Below, piece by piece: positions 8,274 through 16,533 of a DNA stretch of 64,000 nucleotides. The notes under the pieces are model-generated. The model saw nothing but the letters and a program-made list of their open reading frames with translations, had not been told where the DNA came from and ran no database searches. The position numbers and the translations under genes are program-made. The first letter of the stretch is position 1. Each line of letters begins with the position of its first letter. The stretch lies in contig JARKOV010000076.1 of NCBI GenBank assembly GCA_029975965.1, forward strand, positions 34,568 through 98,567. Reading direction: 5' to 3'. Origin of the DNA: Anaerolinea sp. (GTDB lineage Bacteria; Chloroflexota; Anaerolineae; Anaerolineales; Anaerolineaceae).

Positions 8274-8753
8274 CTAGTCGTGCCGGGTGCCGTCGGGCAT
8301 GGTCGCCCCGCTTAAGGATTTTGCCCGGAGCAGCTTGTAATCCGGGGCATTGGTGCCGGTTAAATCGGCGTCCGTCAGGTTGGCGTTGGTCAGATCGGCG
8401 GCGCCAAGGTTGGCGTCGATCAAGTTGGCATTCGCCAGGTTCGCCTCGGAAAGGTCGGCTTCCGCGATGTTGGCCTCGCGTAAGTCTGCGCCGCGCAGGT
8501 CGCAGCCGCGCATGTGTGCCCGCCGCAAGTCGGCCCCAATCAGCACTGCATTGCGCAAGTTGGCGCCCCCCAGGTTTGTGTCGACCATGGTTGCCCCGCG
8601 CAAATCGACCCCATTTAAATTAGCGCCGATCAGGGTTGCGCCGGTCAGCAAGACCCCGCGCAAATCCATCCCACTCAGGTCGATATGGCTGAGCCATAAC
8701 GGTTTGGGCTGGTTTAGCAGGATGTAGATTTCATATCGGGAGAATTCAGCCAT
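8274..8753 (-). CDS. Pentapeptide repeat protein
   Basis: After about 20 leading residues, the 159-aa protein is a nearly unbroken run of A(D/N)LxX pentapeptides (IGANL, RGADL, REANI, AEADL, SEANL, ANANL, IDANL and so on), giving a right-handed quadrilateral beta-helix of about five turns. It has no signal peptide or membrane segment. Relatives include DNA mimics that bind gyrase (Qnr, MfpA) and many proteins of unknown role; nothing here decides between them. The start has GGAGG 7-8 nt upstream. The gene stands alone between two spacers. Confidence 0.92.
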   Translation of the reverse strand: MAEFSRYEIYILLNQPKPLWLSHIDLSGMDLRGVLLTGATLIGANLNGVDLRGATMVDTNLGGANLRNAVLIGADLRRAHMRGCDLRGADLREANIAEADLSEANLANANLIDANLGAADLTNANLTDADLTGTNAPDYKLLRAKSLSGATMPDGTRHD

Positions 8754-8909
8754 GGTGTATCCTCCGGAAAATTCTCATCATTATTATATGCTCTTAACCC
8801 TCGATATACACAGCCGGCACCTTACAATCTCCTATCCGGCTTGAGCATCGCCCCTGATCGGTGTTTGAGGCTCGTTTCGGCGAAAAACAGGTACCCAGAT
8901 CATGCCAGG

Positions 8910-10103
8910 TTAATCTCGTTGTGCCTTTCTTTCCCACAGACCCGGTCGCGTTTGCTGCCAGGTCGGGTCATCCACGAGTAAAGGAAGCTGCTCCCAACCG
9001 GCGCGGATGCGGGCGCGGGTATCTTCCCAACCACGCAGGCCACTCAACGCATCCGCTGCTTCCACATTACACGCCCCCACCGCCACGGCAGAGATCACCG
9101 ACTCCTGAGGGTCCAAGCCGCGAAGCATTGCGCTCAAAAAGCCGGCGATCGTCGCGTCTCCCGAACCGGTCGTCCCCACCACATTGACCTTAAAACAGGT
9201 TTGCCATATCTCCCGATTTCCCCAAATCGCCAGGTCAGCCGGCCTTCCACGCCCCATGTCTTCCAAGAATTTATCCCTGGCCGTGCGCAGGTAAAGGCCG
9301 CGATCGCCCAACTTGATCACTGCGACTTTCACCCCCAGGCTCAACAGCTCGCTTCCCAGGGAATGGAGCCTCTCCGGCGTGATCTTTTCCTGCAAATCTC
9401 CATTGACCGACTCGGCGCGATAGCGCATGAACTCTTCGCGGTGAAGCATGAATAAGAGCTCGTCGAAGCTGGGCAAAAAGACGTCCACATAAGGCAAGGC
9501 CTCCACCAGGACCCGCCGCCAGTTCACTTTGCCCCCTTCGGCGTCTGGGTCGGGGTAGGTCATGTCCAAGGAAGTGGTTACGCCGGTCTCCTTGGCCCTT
9601 TTGAACAGGTTGACCAGTTCGCGCCCTTCGTCGGAATACATACGTTTCATCACCGGCGGATACCCAAAGTGCATCAAGCGCGCCTCGCGCAGCGCCTCAT
9701 AATCCACATCCTCGACGCCGAAAGCATCATTGGCGCCAGGGCAGTGCAGGAAAATCCGGTCCACCCCTGGTGCGGAGACGATCACGGAATAAGATGTCGG
9801 CGAATCCGGGTCTACCACAAGACCCTCAGCCAGTTGCGAGCCATATTCTTCAACAATCCCGCGCACGATTTTACCGAGCGGGTCCGCCCCAATTTTTGCC
9901 ATCAGCCGGGTGGAGATACCCAGGCGGTGCAGCGCCAGGCCCGTGTTCGAAACCGGACCTCCGGTGTTGAATGCGGCCGGGCCGGTGATCAGCAGGTGTC
10001 CCGGTTGGAGCAGGGAAGATAGCTTGCCTTCTGGGACGTGATCCAAAGCCGGGATAAAATCCAGGCAAATATGGCCGGCCACGACTGCCTCGATACCCTT
10101 CAT
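8910..10103 (-). CDS. PfkB-family carbohydrate kinase
   Basis: The 397-residue ribokinase-fold protein has an N-terminal AGHICLDFIP strand, the di-Gly region NTGGPVSNTGLALHRLG for sugar binding, and the C-terminal anion-hole signature VVGTTGSGDATIAGF with the catalytic Asp. It phosphorylates a sugar or nucleoside with ATP in the cytosol; the substrate is not evident. It is longer than most PfkB proteins (about 300-330 aa) because of insertions around residues 150-290. The start has GGGAGG upstream. It is divergent from the Thr-Pro-linker protein at 10248. Confidence 0.85.
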   Translation of the reverse strand: MKGIEAVVAGHICLDFIPALDHVPEGKLSSLLQPGHLLITGPAAFNTGGPVSNTGLALHRLGISTRLMAKIGADPLGKIVRGIVEEYGSQLAEGLVVDPDSPTSYSVIVSAPGVDRIFLHCPGANDAFGVEDVDYEALREARLMHFGYPPVMKRMYSDEGRELVNLFKRAKETGVTTSLDMTYPDPDAEGGKVNWRRVLVEALPYVDVFLPSFDELLFMLHREEFMRYRAESVNGDLQEKITPERLHSLGSELLSLGVKVAVIKLGDRGLYLRTARDKFLEDMGRGRPADLAIWGNREIWQTCFKVNVVGTTGSGDATIAGFLSAMLRGLDPQESVISAVAVGACNVEAADALSGLRGWEDTRARIRAGWEQLPLLVDDPTWQQTRPGLWERKAQRD

Positions 10104-10231
10104 ACAATGCCCTCCCAGTGCAACAAAAGGGATGAAGTCTCGTTATTGCTCAGGAAAAACCGAGAATCTTCAAGTTTTCCCTCATGGTTGAGTTGCAAGA
10201 AATGATTATAAAACAGGTTGATTTTCAAGCG

Positions 10232-10240
10232 TGCTATAAT
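10232..10240 (+). promoter_or_regulatory. Extended -10 promoter (TGC-TATAAT), 7 nt before ATG
   Basis: TGCTATAAT matches the extended -10 consensus TGnTATAAT. It ends 7 nt before the ATG at 10248, so transcription would start at or next to the start codon (leaderless). No Shine-Dalgarno is present. Confidence 0.6.
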
Positions 10241-10247
10241 TCCTGCG

Positions 10248-11198
10248 ATGAATCTTGACATAAAAACCGGGGTTCTCGTCGCGACCATCCTGGCAGTCCT
10301 GGCCGGTCTTCTCGCCCTGCTCATCGGCATTCAATCGATTCGATCGGGCTCCCGCCTCAATTACTTTCGCAAGCGCCGCGACCGCCTGGTACGAGGCTGG
10401 CGGTTGATCGTCGTATTCGCCGTCATGTTGATTTTTGCCTTGTTGATCAACCGCTTTGCTGAACCGGTGGCTTATCGATTTTTCCCGCCCTCGCCCACCG
10501 TGACCTCAACCCCAACCATCACCCAGACCCCGACCATCACCCTGACGCCGACCATTTCCCTCACTCCAACCATCACCGAGACGCCATCGATCACCAACAC
10601 TCCCTCGATGCCCATCGCGCTCGAAACCCAGTTCGAATCAACCATCACTCCCAATCCAGACGCCGTCTTCAGCCCGGTCGTCTTTTCCAACAACCTGGAC
10701 GATAATTTCCAACCAGTCAATCCGGCGATCGAGTTCGCCAACCCAATCTCGGTGCTCTACGGTGTTTTCAGCTACGATCAGATGACCGTGGGCGCGCAAT
10801 GGAGCGCACTTTGGTACCGGGGTGCCGATCTCGTCTGTTTTGAGACTCTGCCGTGGAATGGCGGCACCGGCGGCTTTGGTTACACTGATTGCGAAAATCC
10901 TTTGGGCGGCTGGTTGCCAGGGGTGTATGAAGTTCAGATCTTCACCGGCACGCTTTGGAAGGTTTCGGGGCAATTCACCGTCACAGGAGAGCCACCGACC
11001 CCCACCGCCACATTGACCCCCACGCGCACGCCGATTCCCAGCGCCACGACCGGCCCAACGCCTACGGTGCCCTCGCCGACCCCTTCGCCCACCCTCAGCC
11101 CCAGCCCGACTCCCACCATCACGCGCACGCCAACGGCAACCAACACCCGCCGGCCCACCGACACCCGACGGCCCACACTGACCAATCCACCGCCTTAA
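10248..11198 (+). CDS. Membrane-anchored protein with Thr-Pro linkers, unknown function
   Basis: Two membrane segments lie near the N-terminus (about residues 8-30 and 52-72, [19 protein letters not shown] and [15 protein letters not shown]). A TPTI/TPS repeat linker follows (about 88-125), then a globular extracellular domain (about 130-255) with [19 protein letters not shown] and WYRGADLVC, and a second Thr-Pro-rich tail to the end. Low-complexity TPT linkers are a hallmark of surface proteins in Anaerolineae. The globular part may be a ligand or carbohydrate-binding domain but I do not recognise it. I prefer the ATG at 10248, right after a TATAAT box, over one ten codons earlier that lies upstream of that box. 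Confidence 0.75.
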   Translation: MNLDIKTGVLVATILAVLAGLLALLIGIQSIRSGSRLNYFRKRRDRLVRGWRLIVVFAVMLIFALLINRFAEPVAYRFFPPSPTVTSTPTITQTPTITLTPTISLTPTITETPSITNTPSMPIALETQFESTITPNPDAVFSPVVFSNNLDDNFQPVNPAIEFANPISVLYGVFSYDQMTVGAQWSALWYRGADLVCFETLPWNGGTGGFGYTDCENPLGGWLPGVYEVQIFTGTLWKVSGQFTVTGEPPTPTATLTPTRTPIPSATTGPTPTVPSPTPSPTLSPSPTPTITRTPTATNTRRPTDTRRPTLTNPPP

Positions 11199-11252
11199 TC
11201 CGCCGGTGATCGCTCACAATCGGTCAAGATAATCGATAAGATCAGCGCCGCG

Positions 11253-12200
11253 TTATCCCCTGGCACGAGCGTGACCGCTGTCTCTTGCCAGGCAGGCCGC
11301 AATGTGCGATCCCAGGCGGGCATTGTTACGCAGCAGCGCGAGGTTGACCCGCAGGCTTTCCCCCTCGCTCAACACCTTCACCCGATCCAGCAGATACGGG
11401 GTAACCGCCGCACCGCGAATCCCCTCATTGCGCGCATCGGCCAGCGCCTTCTGGATGATCCCCTCCATCACCTCTCGCGGCAGGCAGTCTTCCGCCGGGG
11501 GTGGTTGCACGACCAGCACAGCGCTCTTGAGACCCAAACCCCAATGCTGGCGGGCAATCGCGGCGATCTCTTCGGGGCTGTCAGCGGTGATATCTACCGG
11601 CAGGCCGCTGTGAGGTGAATAAAACGCCGGGAATTCGGTGGTCCGGTACCCTACCACTGGCACCCCCAACGTTTCCAACACCTCAACCGTTGCCGGTAAA
11701 TCAAGAATGGCCTTGGCACCGGCGCACACCACAATCAGCGGGCGTTGCGCCAGCTCAGGCAGGTCCGCCGACACATCGCCAGGCGCATCCCGGTGCACGC
11801 CGCCGATCCCCCCGGTGGCAAACACGCGGATCTCCGCCAGGTCAGCCGCGATCAATGTGCCGGCTACCGTCGTCCCCCCACTCAGACCCCGCGCGAGGGC
11901 GATGCCCAAATCGCGACGGCTGATCTTGCGGTCGACCGGATGGCTCGCTAACCGTAAGCTTTCATTTTCGGTCAGCCCAACGTGGATCTTACCGTCCAGC
12001 ACCGCCACAGTCGCCGGGGTAACCCCTGCCGCGCGCGCCTCGCTTTCCAGCGCACTCGCCAACTCCAAGTTCTGTGGATAGGGCAGCCCGTGGGTGATCA
12101 CCGCCGACTCGAGTGCCAACACCGGCAGTCCCAACCGGCGGGCCTGCGCCACCTCGCTTGAGAAGATCAGGTCAGCGGGTCTGATACGCATCGATGACAT
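11253..12200 (-). CDS. psuG: Pseudouridine-5'-phosphate glycosidase
   Basis: The protein (about 315 aa) matches PsuG throughout: LALESAVITHGLPYPQNLELA near the start, ATVAVLDGKIHVGL, KISRRDLGIALARGLSGGTTVAGT, FATGGIGGVHR, and VVCAGAKAILDLPATVEVLETLGVPVVGYRTTEFPAFY. PsuG uses a Mn2+ site and a lysine to cleave the C-C glycosidic bond of pseudouridine 5'-phosphate into uracil and ribose 5-phosphate. The ATG at 12200 overlaps the TGA of the upstream kinase by one base (TGATG), so translation is coupled. A GTG one codon earlier is possible. Confidence 0.95.
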   Translation of the reverse strand: MSSMRIRPADLIFSSEVAQARRLGLPVLALESAVITHGLPYPQNLELASALESEARAAGVTPATVAVLDGKIHVGLTENESLRLASHPVDRKISRRDLGIALARGLSGGTTVAGTLIAADLAEIRVFATGGIGGVHRDAPGDVSADLPELAQRPLIVVCAGAKAILDLPATVEVLETLGVPVVGYRTTEFPAFYSPHSGLPVDITADSPEEIAAIARQHWGLGLKSAVLVVQPPPAEDCLPREVMEGIIQKALADARNEGIRGAAVTPYLLDRVKVLSEGESLRVNLALLRNNARLGSHIAACLARDSGHARARG

Positions 12201-13156
12201 CACATCGCCAGCTCATCGTACAGGCGATCGAGGGATAATTCCGGCAGCACCGTGCCGGGATAACCCAATACCAAAGAGGCGGCTGCCACCCCGAGCCGAA
12301 CCGAATCGTCCAGCGGGATATCGTTTACCAACCCAAACAGCACAGAGGCGGTCAACGCATCTCCGGCTCCGGTCGGATCGACGATTTTGGTGCGCACGGC
12401 GGGGACGTGCCCGCTCACCTCCGGCGTGGCATAGCATACCCCAAACTGCGCCAGGGTGATGATGACGATTTCAGCATCCCGGTCGACCAGCTTTCGCGCC
12501 GCGACCAGCGCTGAAGTGCGCTCGGTCACTTCGGGGTCATGGTCGCACAGGATCGATGCTTCCTGGCTGTTCGCGGTCAATAGAAAAATCTTATCCAACA
12601 GCGGGGCGACTCGCTCGGCCAGCGCGGACGACGTAGTGTCAACACACACCGGCACGCGCGCTTTTCGCGCCAGCCGAAAAATGGTTTTCAGGCTGGTCGG
12701 GCTGAGGTTGGCGTCCACGAAAACCAACCCCGCCTCTTGGATCCGGTCCGCGCATCCTTTGATCAACGCGGGGGTGATGGCGCGCAAGACGCGCATATCT
12801 TCCAGAGCGATCACGCGCTTCCCCTGACCATCATATACCGCCAGGTAAGAAGCCGTCACGCCCCCTTCGACCTGCTGCGCCAGGGACACATCCACCCCAC
12901 AGGAGCGGGTGTAAGCGATGAGCTGCTCACCGAGGCTGTCACTGCCGATGGCGGTGAGCAGGCTGACCGGTTGGCCCAGCCTGGCGAGGTTCTCCGCCAC
13001 GTTGCGCGCCACGCCGCCAAACGAAAAACGGTTTCGCGCCACGTTCGATCGCTCGGTGTCTACCGGGTTCTCAAGAACGCCGACCATATCGACGCCTGCG
13101 GCGCCGATCACCAGCACAGGTCGTTCTGCTGCGTCCGGTCGAATCAAGGGATGCAT
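12200..13156 (-). CDS. psuK: PfkB-family kinase, probable pseudouridine kinase
   Basis: This is a ribokinase-fold protein with the N-terminal VLVIGAAGVDMVG, the FSFGGVARNVAENLARLG substrate loop, and the C-terminal DPTGAGDALTA catalytic signature. Specificity is inferred from the directly coupled psuG downstream: PsuK phosphorylates pseudouridine so PsuG can split it, letting the cell recycle a modified RNA nucleoside. The start at 13156 sits 6 nt behind a TACAAT box and has no Shine-Dalgarno, suggesting a leaderless transcript. A frame extending 12 codons upstream exists but would read through that promoter. Confidence 0.85.
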   Translation of the reverse strand: MHPLIRPDAAERPVLVIGAAGVDMVGVLENPVDTERSNVARNRFSFGGVARNVAENLARLGQPVSLLTAIGSDSLGEQLIAYTRSCGVDVSLAQQVEGGVTASYLAVYDGQGKRVIALEDMRVLRAITPALIKGCADRIQEAGLVFVDANLSPTSLKTIFRLARKARVPVCVDTTSSALAERVAPLLDKIFLLTANSQEASILCDHDPEVTERTSALVAARKLVDRDAEIVIITLAQFGVCYATPEVSGHVPAVRTKIVDPTGAGDALTASVLFGLVNDIPLDDSVRLGVAAASLVLGYPGTVLPELSLDRLYDELAM

Positions 13157-13162
13157 AATACC

Positions 13163-13192
13163 ATTGTAAACCGAAATTGGATGGGTTAACAA
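13163..13192 (-). promoter_or_regulatory. Promoter of psuK-psuG (TTGTTA-18-TACAAT), leaderless
   Basis: On the minus strand, TTGTTA (13192-13187) and TACAAT (13168-13163) are 18 nt apart. The -10 ends 6 nt before the ATG at 13156. Confidence 0.55.
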
Positions 13193-13221
13193 ATCTGTTA
13201 AGTTCCCCTTTACATCCCTGT

Positions 13222-13229
13222 AAGCGCTT
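13222..13229. promoter_or_regulatory. AAGCGCTT palindrome in a divergent promoter region, possible operator
   Basis: TGTAAGCGCTTGGG resembles one and a half sites of the LacI/GalR-type operator TGTAAGCGCTTACA. It lies between the divergent psuK and 13273 promoters. The right arm is imperfect, so this is only a candidate. Confidence 0.3.
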
Positions 13230-13246
13230 GGGCGATATGAATCTTG

Positions 13247-13252
13247 TATAAT
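13247..13252 (+). promoter_or_regulatory. -10 box (TATAAT) for the 13273 gene
   Basis: A perfect TATAAT lies 20 nt upstream of the ATG at 13273. No clear -35 is seen. Confidence 0.5.
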
Positions 13253-13272
13253 GCCAACTAGGACACATCTCC

Positions 13273-14256
13273 ATGAAGGACTCTTCCATTTTCCGTCGCC
13301 TGGTTCCAGGGCTGGTGTTGGGCCTGCTGGTGTTCATTGGCCTGGCTCTGCTTGGCGACCTCCAAAACGTCAGCCTGGCGATCATCAATTTTGAGTGGAA
13401 GTACTTCCTGGTGGCGATCGCCTTCACCCTGCTCAACTACGCCCTTCGCTTTATCAAGTGGCACTTTTATCTCGGGCAAATTGGCGTCAGGCGCATTTCT
13501 GTTGCGCAGAGCCTGCGCCTGTTCATCGCCGGTTTTCCGCTCGCGGTGACGCCGGGAAAAGTCGGCGAAGTCTTGAAAGGCGTCTGGTTGATGCAGCTCA
13601 CCGGTGTGCCGGTGGCCAGAGGCGTCTCGGTCGTGGTCGCGGAGCGAGTCAGCGATGGTCTGGCAGTGTTGGCACTCTCGACCCTGGGTGTCATTGCGTA
13701 CCCGCAATACTGGCCGGTCTTCGCGCTCGTTCTCATTCTTCTTCTGGCGATCATCGTCTTTTCGCAGGTTCGCCCGCTGGCAGAATGGCTGCTAGACCGT
13801 GGCGAGCAATTCCAGGCGTTCCGCCGGGTGACCCGCTCTGCCCGTGAATTTTATGAAGGCAGTTTTGCCCTTTTCCGCCCGGGCGCCACTCTGCTGGCCG
13901 TTGCGCTTGGCACGCTCTCCTGGCTTGGCGAGGGGATCGGCTTTTACTTCATCCTCAGGGGGTTGGGTGTTGAACCGGGCCAGCGGATGCTCGCGATGGC
14001 CGTGTTCGTACTGGCTTTTTCCACAATCATCGGGGCCGCCTCCGCCCTACCGGGCGGGCTGGGAGCTGCCGAGGTGTCCATCGCAGGCTTGCTCACCCTT
14101 ACCCTCCATCAGGAGCCTGCCCTGGCATCCACCGCGACGCTGCTCATCCGGCTGGCAACCTTATGGTTCGGGGTATTATTGGGATTGGGGGTGTGGGCTT
14201 TCTCACCGGGCTTCTTCAGTTTCACCAGCGCGCACAGACCGGTCCCGGAGGTCTGA
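13273..14256 (+). CDS. UPF0104/YbhN-family membrane protein (LPG synthase TM domain-like)
   Basis: The 327-residue integral membrane protein has about eight hydrophobic segments. Family motifs are ALRFIKWHFYLGQIGV, FPLAVTPGKVGEVLKGVWL (the conserved TPGKxGE loop), VVVAERVSDG, and late ALPGGLGAAEVSIAGLL (the PGGxGxxE motif). This matches the flippase or lipid-binding domain of MprF and the stand-alone UPF0104 proteins. The soluble aminoacyl-transfer domain of MprF is absent, so lysyl-PG synthesis is not expected; a lipid transport role is inference. It is the first gene on its strand, divergent from psuK. Confidence 0.85.
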   Translation: MKDSSIFRRLVPGLVLGLLVFIGLALLGDLQNVSLAIINFEWKYFLVAIAFTLLNYALRFIKWHFYLGQIGVRRISVAQSLRLFIAGFPLAVTPGKVGEVLKGVWLMQLTGVPVARGVSVVVAERVSDGLAVLALSTLGVIAYPQYWPVFALVLILLLAIIVFSQVRPLAEWLLDRGEQFQAFRRVTRSAREFYEGSFALFRPGATLLAVALGTLSWLGEGIGFYFILRGLGVEPGQRMLAMAVFVLAFSTIIGAASALPGGLGAAEVSIAGLLTLTLHQEPALASTATLLIRLATLWFGVLLGLGVWAFSPGFFSFTSAHRPVPEV

Positions 14257-14320
14257 CCAGGCCTGCTTTTCGCAAGATGAAACTGCAAGCAAACTGTTAT
14301 GCACCCGGTGACGGCTCGCA

Positions 14321-14349
14321 TTGCGTATAACTTACAACTCATGTAGAAT
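14321..14349 (+). promoter_or_regulatory. Promoter of the kinase gene (TTGCGT-17-TAGAAT)
   Basis: TTGCGT at 14321-14326 and TAGAAT at 14344-14349 are spaced by exactly 17 nt, about 30 nt upstream of the ATG at 14382. Confidence 0.55.
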
Positions 14350-14381
14350 ACAGTGGTACCGTTTATCGATCGGATGAATGC

Positions 14382-16523
14382 ATGCCGCTTGCTCCGGGCA
14401 CCCTCTTAAATAACCGTTACCGGATCGTTTCCATTCTTGGTCAAGGTGGGATGGGCGCTGTTTATCGCGCCACCGACGACCACCTCAACATTCCCGTCGC
14501 CGTAAAAGAGAATTTATTCCTCACCGACGAATACAGCCGGCAGTTTCAACGCGAAGCCAGCATCCTTGCCAGTTTGCGACACCCCGGCCTGCCGCATGTG
14601 GCCGATTATTTCATCCTTGAGAACCAGGGCCAGTACCTGGTGATGGATTACATCGAGGGCGAAGACCTCCGCCAGCGGCTCGAGCGGTCGGGTCCGCTGC
14701 CTGAGCGCGAAGTGTTGCTGATCGGCATCTCGGTCTGCGAAGCGCTGGACTACCTGCACACCCGCGAGCCTGCCATCATCCACCGCGACTTAAAACCCGG
14801 CAACATCAAGGTCACCGCCGAGGGACAGGCCGTCCTGGTCGATTTCGGCCTGGCGAAGATCCTCGAAGGCGGCCAGGCCACCCTCACCGGAGCTCGCGCC
14901 ATGACTCCGGGCTACTCTCCACCCGAACAGTACGGCACCGCCAGCACCGACGCCCGCAGCGACATCTATTCCCTGGGGGCAACCTTATACGCAGCGCTCA
15001 CCGGCGTCATCCCAGAAGACGGATTGAACCGGATGACCGGCAAAGCGGACCTGACCGATACGCGCGTGCTCAACCCAAAGGTGTCTCGCCGCACCGCCGA
15101 CGCGCTTCAAGTGGCGATGCAGGTAGATCCGGATGACCGCTACCAGACCGCCGCGGAATTCAGGCGCGCGCTCATCGAGTGTGGCGAGATGTCGGCTTTT
15201 TTCCGCGAGCGCCCGACCATTTCACCACCTCCGATGGATTTCTTCCTCCAAAAAGAAGGCGAGGTCGCAGGTGGCGGGGTTGCACCAGGTGGCAATCGCC
15301 TCAAATCCAGACCGTCCGCCAGGCGGCGGCGTGCGCGGAGCAACCCCTGGTTGTTCATCCCCCTCATGGCGATCATCGTCGCCGGCGCTTTCATTGCCTT
15401 ACAATTGCAGCCCGACCTCCCTCGCACCGTCCTGGCTTATTTCGGCGGACCACCCGCCGTGGCATTAACCCCCGTCGCACCTTCGCCGACAGAATCGCTG
15501 GCGACCCAGACGCCTGAAGGCTTCGTAGCCGAACAACCCACCCCGCCACCAGAAGAAACGACCATTGCGGCGGTCGAAGACAGCGCCACCCCCGAACCGA
15601 GCCTCACCCCCTCGCCGACGATCACCCCTTCTCCCACGCCCACACCGCTCGGCGGTGGGGTTTCAGAGATCGCTTTCGCATCCAAGCGCACCGGGTTGAT
15701 GCAAATCTGGTCGATTAACGCCAATGGAAAAGGGTTGCGCCAGATCACCTCCATGCAGGACGGCGCATGCCAGCCGGTCTGGTCACCCGATGGACAGCGC
15801 CTGGCCTTCATCTCTCCATGCCTGACCAAGCGTGAGTATTACGAAGGCAGCTCAATTTACATCATCAACCATGATGGCTCTGGCTTGATTCCCTTACCGG
15901 CCAGCCCCGAGGGCGATTTCGACCCCTCCTGGTCTCCCGATGGCACAAAAATCGCTTTCACATCTTTGCGCACCGGCCGGGCGAGCATTTTTGTGATCGA
16001 TTTACAGACCCTGGCCGTCAAAGAAATCTCCCAGTCGCGTTTCTCCGACCTCCAGCCTGCCTGGTCGCCCAACAGCCACCAGATAGCCTTTGTGCGCAAG
16101 ATCGTTTTCGGCCAAATCTGGATCATGGATGCCGAAGGCAACAGCCAGCTTCAATTCAGCCCCAACGGCGAGGTGAACAATTTCGCGCCCACCTGGACCC
16201 GCGAGGGCGAGGTGATTTTCTATAACCAGTTGGTTGGCGGCTCTAAAGTTCCCGGGCTGGTGGGGATGCGTTACGAAGACCGCCTGACCTACCGCGAGTT
16301 CAAAGTTCCGGCAAACACAGAGGTTGACCTGGGACCGATCGGAAGTGTGAGCGTCTCGCCAGATGGCTTCTGGCTGGCTTACGAGGGCTGGCCCGACGGC
16401 ACCAACCATGACATTTACCTGATGACGATCAACGGCGCAAACGTCACCCGCCTGACGACCGACCCCGCGTTCGAGTTCGCCCCTGCCTGGCGGCCCGAGT
16501 TCGCTCCTCCCCCTGCGCCTTAG
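14382..16523 (+). CDS. Membrane Ser/Thr protein kinase with extracellular WD40-like (PD40) propeller
   Basis: The cytoplasmic kinase domain (about residues 13-270) has the Gly loop GQGGMGAVY (20-28), VAVK with Lys42, HRDLKPGN (134-141), DFG (154-156) and SPPEQYG. One membrane segment follows (about 322-345), then a Ser/Thr-Pro linker (about 360-425), then a TolB/PD40 beta-propeller with repeats of the type WSPDGQRLAF, WSPDGTKIAF and WSPNSHQIAF. The layout is that of a PknB-like sensor kinase whose propeller probably reads an extracytoplasmic signal. All catalytic residues are present. It is convergent with the D-cysteine desulfhydrase gene, only 10 nt away. Confidence 0.95.
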   Translation: MPLAPGTLLNNRYRIVSILGQGGMGAVYRATDDHLNIPVAVKENLFLTDEYSRQFQREASILASLRHPGLPHVADYFILENQGQYLVMDYIEGEDLRQRLERSGPLPEREVLLIGISVCEALDYLHTREPAIIHRDLKPGNIKVTAEGQAVLVDFGLAKILEGGQATLTGARAMTPGYSPPEQYGTASTDARSDIYSLGATLYAALTGVIPEDGLNRMTGKADLTDTRVLNPKVSRRTADALQVAMQVDPDDRYQTAAEFRRALIECGEMSAFFRERPTISPPPMDFFLQKEGEVAGGGVAPGGNRLKSRPSARRRRARSNPWLFIPLMAIIVAGAFIALQLQPDLPRTVLAYFGGPPAVALTPVAPSPTESLATQTPEGFVAEQPTPPPEETTIAAVEDSATPEPSLTPSPTITPSPTPTPLGGGVSEIAFASKRTGLMQIWSINANGKGLRQITSMQDGACQPVWSPDGQRLAFISPCLTKREYYEGSSIYIINHDGSGLIPLPASPEGDFDPSWSPDGTKIAFTSLRTGRASIFVIDLQTLAVKEISQSRFSDLQPAWSPNSHQIAFVRKIVFGQIWIMDAEGNSQLQFSPNGEVNNFAPTWTREGEVIFYNQLVGGSKVPGLVGMRYEDRLTYREFKVPANTEVDLGPIGSVSVSPDGFWLAYEGWPDGTNHDIYLMTINGANVTRLTTDPAFEFAPAWRPEFAPPPAP

Positions 16524-16533
16524 CCAAAATAGA

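Noticed and set aside
8321..8727. Plus-strand repeat-like frames opposite the pentapeptide gene
   Set aside because: They mirror the 15-nt period of the pentapeptide repeats on the minus strand.
10498..10620. Short tandem repeats suggestive of a CRISPR or satellite
   Set aside because: The periodicity is codon-based (Thr-Pro linker) within an intact frame; there are no unique spacers.
10472..11185. Val/Gly-rich repeat frames on the minus strand
   Set aside because: They are the reverse reading of the Thr-Pro codon repeats of the plus-strand gene, not a repeat protein.
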